Below are positions 59,599 through 64,000 of a stretch of DNA of 64,000 nt, piece by piece. The notes below the pieces were generated by a model. The model worked only from the letters and a program-made list of their open reading frames with translations, had not been told where the DNA came from and made no database searches. Within the stretch, counting starts at the first letter, position 1, and each line of letters begins with the position of its first letter. The stretch is from the NCBI RefSeq assembly GCF_014641495.1, contig NZ_BMHV01000004.1, positions 62,001 through 126,000 of the forward strand, in the 5' to 3' direction. This DNA comes from Terasakiella brassicae (lineage in GTDB: Bacteria; Pseudomonadota; Alphaproteobacteria; Rhodospirillales; Terasakiellaceae). Made by a program: the position numbers and the translations under genes.

Positions 59599-60627
59599 CT
59601 AAGGGTTAAGTTCGGTGTGTTCTATTTTTAACGCAGTTCCGCATTGTAGGTCCGCAGTTGCGATAGTTCCTAGGACTTTTTCATAATACTGCGGGGATAA
59701 TCCAAAACCAGGCCGGATGCGGCGAATATTTTCAGAAGTGAAGTATTCCCCTTTCTTGATGTTTTTTACAACATAAATTGATCTTCTGAATTGGTTGTTT
59801 GCTTCTTCTACTTTCTTTTGATTAAAGCTAGCCTTGCCTTTTGCAAGAAATGCACGTTGTAAACTTTGTGCGAGATGGTTGAGATCTTTAGGTTCCATTG
59901 AAAAATTGGCATCAGGCCCGCCATCTGAACGAGCTAATGTGAAGTGTTTTTCGATGATCATAGCGCCGAAACCAATGGATAAAGTTGCAGCTAAATTGTC
60001 AAGAGTATGATCGGAGAGACCGACGCTACATTTAAAAGTTTCTTGTAAGAGGGGAATGGTACTTAGGTTGATCTGTTCGATCGGGGTGGGGTAACCGCTC
60101 ACGCAGTGTAATAAAGCCAGCTCTCCCCCTCCATATTCACGAATAACATTTACGGCTTGCTGTATTTCTTCCAAGTTTGCCATGCCCGTTGAGGCAATAA
60201 TAGGTTTTTTAGTTTGAGCAATATATTTAATCAACGGTAAATCAGTTAGTTCAAATGACGCTATTTTATAAAAGGGTGTGTTGAGATCTTCGAGTAAATC
60301 GACAGCGGTTTCGTCAAATGGTGTGCTGATGCATGTGATTCCAATACTTTTAGCATAGGCGAAAAGGTCAGGGTGCCATTCGTAAGGGGTGTGCGCCCAG
60401 TTGTAGAGATCCCATAATTGGTAACCATCCCATAGGCCGCCTTTTATCTGGAAATCCTCAATACTCGATTTTATCGTCATTGTATCAGGTGTATAGGTTT
60501 GTAATTTAACACAATCTGCGCCATTGTTTTTTGCTGCGGCGATGATTTGTTTTGCACGTTCTATGGAACCGTTATGGTTACCTGAAATTTCAGCAATTAG
60601 ATAAGGCTTTTGCAGAGAAGAGAACAT
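59599..60627 (-). CDS. pseI: pseudaminic acid synthase PseI
   Basis: 342 residues, NeuB-family TIM barrel followed by an antifreeze-like SAF domain (from about 275: EANNQFRRSIYVVKNIKKGEYFTSENIRRIRPGFGLSP). PYLIAEISGNHNGSIERAKQII at the start and FTLARSDGGPDANFSMEPKDL are PseI-specific variants rather than NeuB or LegI ones. It condenses PEP with the 2,4-diacetamido-hexose to yield pseudaminic acid. ATG 60627 is preceded by a GTG in frame; AGG lies nine bases upstream. It is co-directional with flgL and the flagellin-like gene. Confidence 0.93.
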   Translation of the reverse strand: MFSSLQKPYLIAEISGNHNGSIERAKQIIAAAKNNGADCVKLQTYTPDTMTIKSSIEDFQIKGGLWDGYQLWDLYNWAHTPYEWHPDLFAYAKSIGITCISTPFDETAVDLLEDLNTPFYKIASFELTDLPLIKYIAQTKKPIIASTGMANLEEIQQAVNVIREYGGGELALLHCVSGYPTPIEQINLSTIPLLQETFKCSVGLSDHTLDNLAATLSIGFGAMIIEKHFTLARSDGGPDANFSMEPKDLNHLAQSLQRAFLAKGKASFNQKKVEEANNQFRRSIYVVKNIKKGEYFTSENIRRIRPGFGLSPQYYEKVLGTIATADLQCGTALKIEHTELNP

Positions 60628-60654
60628 CACATAAGACCTGACAAAATGTTGTGA

Positions 60655-62202
60655 TTACAAGAAGTTCGCCAAGCCAAGCTTTTGAGTTCTGGAGAGAACC
60701 TGATAGGATGCCTGAAGAGCCCGATCAATATCAAGAAGTCGAGTTGTTGCCTCTAACATATCAATGTTTTCAATTGAACCAATGTTCACCTCAAGAAAGC
60801 CTATGGTTTTTTCTTCCCGTGTGATTGAGTCTTTGATCTGATTGCGTTGGAAAGCGTTATTAAAACGTAATTGCTCAATACTGGATGTTTCTTCCGTGCC
60901 ATACGGCGGAGTACCATCTGTAGGGAAATTAAGAGAAGAATTTAACAGCCATAGTGCGTCATCCGCGCGGTCTGTATTTTGATCCAAGCCACCCGTTGTT
61001 CCCAATTTACCCTGTGCGATAATAGAGAGTGCACGAATGGCTTTTTCAAATGCCGGGTCCAGTCCATTGGTGTCTAATGTAATGACGCGATTGTCATCAA
61101 TTCGATGATTTGATGTCATTAAGTCGCCATTATAATAATTTTGAGAACTAACGGTTACAGCTTCGCCTGCACCGCCAACTGCCGTGAGAGGTTTTTGTTC
61201 AATTGTCAGGCTGCCTAGAGTATCTTCATTAAATGCTGTTGCTGTTACGTGTAGGTTGTTGTTACCATCAGCACTTGTGATTTCAATGGTTGACGGAATA
61301 GTAACACCCTGAAAGTCCGTGGGGTTGGACGGAGTGATGTATCCTGTCACGGGGTCAACAACAACATCAGCGTTGAATGTTTCCTCTTTGGTGCCGCGTT
61401 TTACTGTGAATGTATAAGTATCGGTTGCTGGTGAACTGGCATTCGTGTTCAACTCTTTTCTTGCGAGCCTGAGTGTGTTTGCGCCGTCTTGATCTTTATC
61501 AAGGACGGTCCAAGTACCTGCGTTTGTACCTGTTAAGGTAATTGAACTGCCTGTTTGGTAGAGAGATGAGTCTGCAACAGTCATAACACCATGTTGAACT
61601 TGCTCTCCATTAATGACGCTGTTACCTAATGTATAGGTTACGCCAGTTTCATTGACGCCGAACTCCATAATATTCGCGGATCTCGTCGTTGGGTAAGTCG
61701 TTGTATCACCGTTCCACGTTGTTTGAAAATCATTCAAATCGTTGCCGAGTCCTAAGCTAACCGGTGATGTTTCAATACGTGAACCAGAAAATAAATAACG
61801 ACCACCGACTTTTTCGTTTAGGAAACCCTGAATGTCGCGCAAGGCTTGGTATGCAAATTTTTGCATTTGCTCAACTTGATTTTCATCTCGTCTTTCACCG
61901 GAAGAAAAATCAGAAAGCATGTCTTTGATATTGCTGATGGTTTCTTCTATACCAACCATTGCAATGTCTTGCGTTTCCAACCTTAAATCCATTGCATTAT
62001 TATTGAGGTTGAATTGTTCTGATTGACGTGCCAGATATTCAAGGTTAACCAACCGCTGAGACTGAGAGGCTAGGCCCGCGTATTTCTGCGTTTTCTTTTC
62101 TGATGCGACTGCAATTTCTGCATCAAACAGATCGTTTTGCAGCTTGAATAAATGAGAGTTCAAAAATTGATGGTGAGCAAAGTTTGCAAGTCGATTTACC
62201 AT
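60655..62202 (-). CDS. flgL: flagellar hook-associated protein FlgL (HAP3)
   Basis: 515 residues, longer than enteric FlgL (~317). N-terminal helix VNRLANFAHHQFLNSHLFKLQNDLFDAEIAVASEKKTQKYAGLASQSQRLVNLEYLARQ matches the FlgL pattern (conserved SGKR-type stretch is EKKTQ here). C terminus IENIDMLEATTRLLDIDRALQASYQVLSRTQKLGLANFL is the FlgL D0 helix. The middle holds an extra beta-rich domain of about 150-200 residues. GGAG is eight bases before the ATG. It follows flgK by 11 bases. Confidence 0.88.
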   Translation of the reverse strand: MVNRLANFAHHQFLNSHLFKLQNDLFDAEIAVASEKKTQKYAGLASQSQRLVNLEYLARQSEQFNLNNNAMDLRLETQDIAMVGIEETISNIKDMLSDFSSGERRDENQVEQMQKFAYQALRDIQGFLNEKVGGRYLFSGSRIETSPVSLGLGNDLNDFQTTWNGDTTTYPTTRSANIMEFGVNETGVTYTLGNSVINGEQVQHGVMTVADSSLYQTGSSITLTGTNAGTWTVLDKDQDGANTLRLARKELNTNASSPATDTYTFTVKRGTKEETFNADVVVDPVTGYITPSNPTDFQGVTIPSTIEITSADGNNNLHVTATAFNEDTLGSLTIEQKPLTAVGGAGEAVTVSSQNYYNGDLMTSNHRIDDNRVITLDTNGLDPAFEKAIRALSIIAQGKLGTTGGLDQNTDRADDALWLLNSSLNFPTDGTPPYGTEETSSIEQLRFNNAFQRNQIKDSITREEKTIGFLEVNIGSIENIDMLEATTRLLDIDRALQASYQVLSRTQKLGLANFL

Positions 62203-62213
62203 CTTTTTATCTC

Positions 62214-64000
62214 CTATCTAACTGCGTTTTCAAGAGTTTCGAACATGCCTTGGATAACGCTGATGACGCGTGCAGCGGCAGAATAAGCTTGTTCATAAAG
62301 AATCAATTGTGACAGTTCTTCGTCCAGATTGACACCTTTTTGTGTATCTGATCGGTTTTGTAGACTATTAACCAGAGACTCTTGGATTTCGACATCTAAT
62401 TCGTTGTTTGAGGCTTGAGAGGCGTTAAGCGCGAGAATGGAGGAAGCGTATTGATGAATTGTTTCTGTAACCTCGCTCAAACCGCCTGCACTGGAAAAGC
62501 TTTGTGCACTATTCAGAACCCCTGCTAATTCTCTGGCGATTGAGTTATCACCAGCACTAACATAATACTCCCCACCGGTACCAAGTGTAGCATCCCATTG
62601 TAGAGTACCGCGAGAGATATTGCCAGGGGAGGATGTTAAATCACTTCGAACGATTAATGAGGACGCTGTTCGTACGTCTGCTACATCAAAGCCTGTATTG
62701 GATGTGAAATTGCCATTTTCTTGCACCACTTCCATATTATTGCCAGCCTCGTTTGTAAAACGCAAACGTTGGCCGTCACCTTCTCCGATGACGGTTGCTC
62801 TTACGCCGATATTTGCATCATTTACAAGCTTGGCCATGTTTTCCATTGTGCCGGAAAGCGGGATTGAACCTAGACTTGTTAGGCTTCCACTAGAGTCATC
62901 ATAAAAAGTAAGAGTTGAGCCGCTTTCTGTATAATTAGAAGATAATATTCCTGTTTCCCAGATGTTTTGACCCAAGTCGTCTGTAAAGAAGTCATTGAGG
63001 CCCAGAAAATCAGAGAAACCTTCATGGGTGCGGGTTACAGATGTACCATTACCATAAAAGTTTATAGTCGCGTCGGCCATGTCGGAACCCGCTGTGGTAC
63101 CGGTTTCGTCACGGAAGCTTAAATAATTGGATGTGTTATCCATCGTGATTTGAAGTTTACCATCGACGAATTGTGCAGTACCGCCACCTGCATTGGCATC
63201 AAGCCAATTGTCAATTGTAGTTGCAACATCATCTAGTGTCCACGGCCCTGCACCATGATCTGCAGTGAGTTGAGTTGAAAGGGATACGGAAGCCACCTGA
63301 TTTCCAGTTCCGTCCATAACAACCATGCGAGTATCGCCGCTGCCAAAAGCAATTTGCTGTGTTGAGGAATCGACAAAAGAGGTGGACCCTTGCATGGCTT
63401 GTGAACCAGGGAAGGCCATTCCTCGGTTATGCACGGCATTGATGGTGTCACGCAACGTGGCGGCTAGATGGTCAATTTCAGCTTGCAATTCAACTAATTT
63501 GTCATCGCGCATTTCTACGAGGCCGGCCAATGTCCCCCCTTGAAGCTCGGTCGTGACATCATTGTATGTAACTGCACTACCTATGAAAATACCTGAAAAA
63601 TCACCCTCTTCATGAGTTGTCACGGCACTGACACTTGCGCCCAGGTTATGACTGATACCGGCTGATTCTTGATCAATTAAGACGCGACCACCTTTTGTAA
63701 AGACAGATATTTCCCCGTTGGCCCTCGGGAAATATGAGATATCGATAATCTGTGATAAGGCGTTTAAAGCAAGGTCGCGTTTATCTTCTAACGCCGAGGT
63801 GTCATTGTTCGCAACATCATTTCTTACGATCTTATGATTTAAGTCAGCAATTTCAGCGAGATAATTATCAGCTTCTTGTACCGTTTGATGAATATCGTTA
63901 TCAGCTTGCTTGCGTAGCCCTTGAATGGTTGTAGACATATCTTGAAGTTGTTGGGTTAGATTTTCTGCCCAACGGGTTACTTCACTTTGCTCAAGTGAGC
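62214..64000 (-). CDS. flgK: flagellar hook-associated protein FlgK (HAP1), C-terminal part
   Basis: The frame is open from 62214 to the right edge, giving about 595 residues; the N terminus is outside. The C terminus SLVNSLQNRSDTQKGVNLDEELSQLILYEQAYSAAARVISVIQGMFETLENAVR is the signature of FlgK. The N-proximal part seen (RWAENLTQQLQDMSTTIQGLRKQADNDIHQTVQEADNYLAEIADLNHKI) is the inner helical region. A large Thr/Ser/Asp/Gly-rich middle is likewise enlarged. FlgK joins hook and filament; flgL follows. Confidence 0.93.
   Translation of the reverse strand, partial: SLEQSEVTRWAENLTQQLQDMSTTIQGLRKQADNDIHQTVQEADNYLAEIADLNHKIVRNDVANNDTSALEDKRDLALNALSQIIDISYFPRANGEISVFTKGGRVLIDQESAGISHNLGASVSAVTTHEEGDFSGIFIGSAVTYNDVTTELQGGTLAGLVEMRDDKLVELQAEIDHLAATLRDTINAVHNRGMAFPGSQAMQGSTSFVDSSTQQIAFGSGDTRMVVMDGTGNQVASVSLSTQLTADHGAGPWTLDDVATTIDNWLDANAGGGTAQFVDGKLQITMDNTSNYLSFRDETGTTAGSDMADATINFYGNGTSVTRTHEGFSDFLGLNDFFTDDLGQNIWETGILSSNYTESGSTLTFYDDSSGSLTSLGSIPLSGTMENMAKLVNDANIGVRATVIGEGDGQRLRFTNEAGNNMEVVQENGNFTSNTGFDVADVRTASSLIVRSDLTSSPGNISRGTLQWDATLGTGGEYYVSAGDNSIARELAGVLNSAQSFSSAGGLSEVTETIHQYASSILALNASQASNNELDVEIQESLVNSLQNRSDTQKGVNLDEELSQLILYEQAYSAAARVISVIQGMFETLENAVR

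Noticed and set aside
1-64000. tRNA, rRNA, CRISPR, insertion sequence or phage genes
   Set aside because: None of the expected sequences (cloverleaf with GGTTCGAATCC-type arm, spaced direct repeats, transposase motifs) were found on reading both strands.

Overview
The window comes from an alphaproteobacterium, most likely a marine or aquatic member of the Rhodospirillales (Magnetospirillum/Terasakiella-like). The argument is gene content: CtrA, ChpT, FlbD, FlbT and FlaF occur together only in Alphaproteobacteria, and Maf-type flagellin glycosyltransferase plus PseB/PseI is typical of polarly flagellated Rhodospirillales. The genus is inference. I see no rRNA, tRNA, CRISPR array, insertion sequence or prophage.

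Left third (1-21.8 kb) is metabolic and accessory: the start of a B12-binding radical SAM gene (minus, cut by the left edge); an RND efflux pair; a tpm-like methyltransferase divergent from a SoxR-like MerR regulator, with a near-perfect SoxR-box between them; a DUF2061 protein behind a Fur-box-like palindrome; MdaB; a MaoC hydratase; a long-form GAPDH; an SLC13 permease; a tightly packed minus-strand operon (DUF1127, EamA, LysE, AlaX, PhzF, GNAT) divergent from a MocR regulator with a perfect 17-bp palindrome between; oxyR-lrgA-lrgB; a receiver-domain protein with Glu at the phosphorylation site; and a DUF2478-DUF364 fusion.

Middle (21.2-30.4 kb) is signalling: chpT, a hybrid cheA with a C-terminal receiver, cheY, cheB, cheR, then ctrA (minus) divergent from fliI-fliJ. 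Two overlapping TTAA-N7-TTAA CtrA boxes lie between ctrA and fliI.

Right half (31.5-64 kb) is almost all flagellar and on the minus strand: fliF-fliG-fliH-fliN-motA-flbD-flhA, flhG, a FliK-like gene and a small QueF-like gene; fliK-flgD-flgE; then a visibly AT-richer block holding flagellin, flbT, flaF, two candidate flagellin glycosyltransferases (FlmG-like TPR-GT41 and Maf), pseB, pseI, an SpsF-like cytidylyltransferase, an unnamed flagellin-like protein, flgL and flgK (cut by the right edge). On the plus strand inside this block is an unusual GNAT-HAD-Nudix three-domain protein.

Together the genes describe cell-cycle-linked (ChpT-CtrA) and assembly-linked (FlbD, FlbT/FlaF) control of a flagellum whose filament is probably decorated with a pseudaminic-acid-like sugar. 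The most interesting items are the three-domain protein, which could replace PseH and PseG; two adjacent perfect hairpins in the flagellin mRNA leader, a candidate FlbT target; and the unnamed flagellin-like protein.
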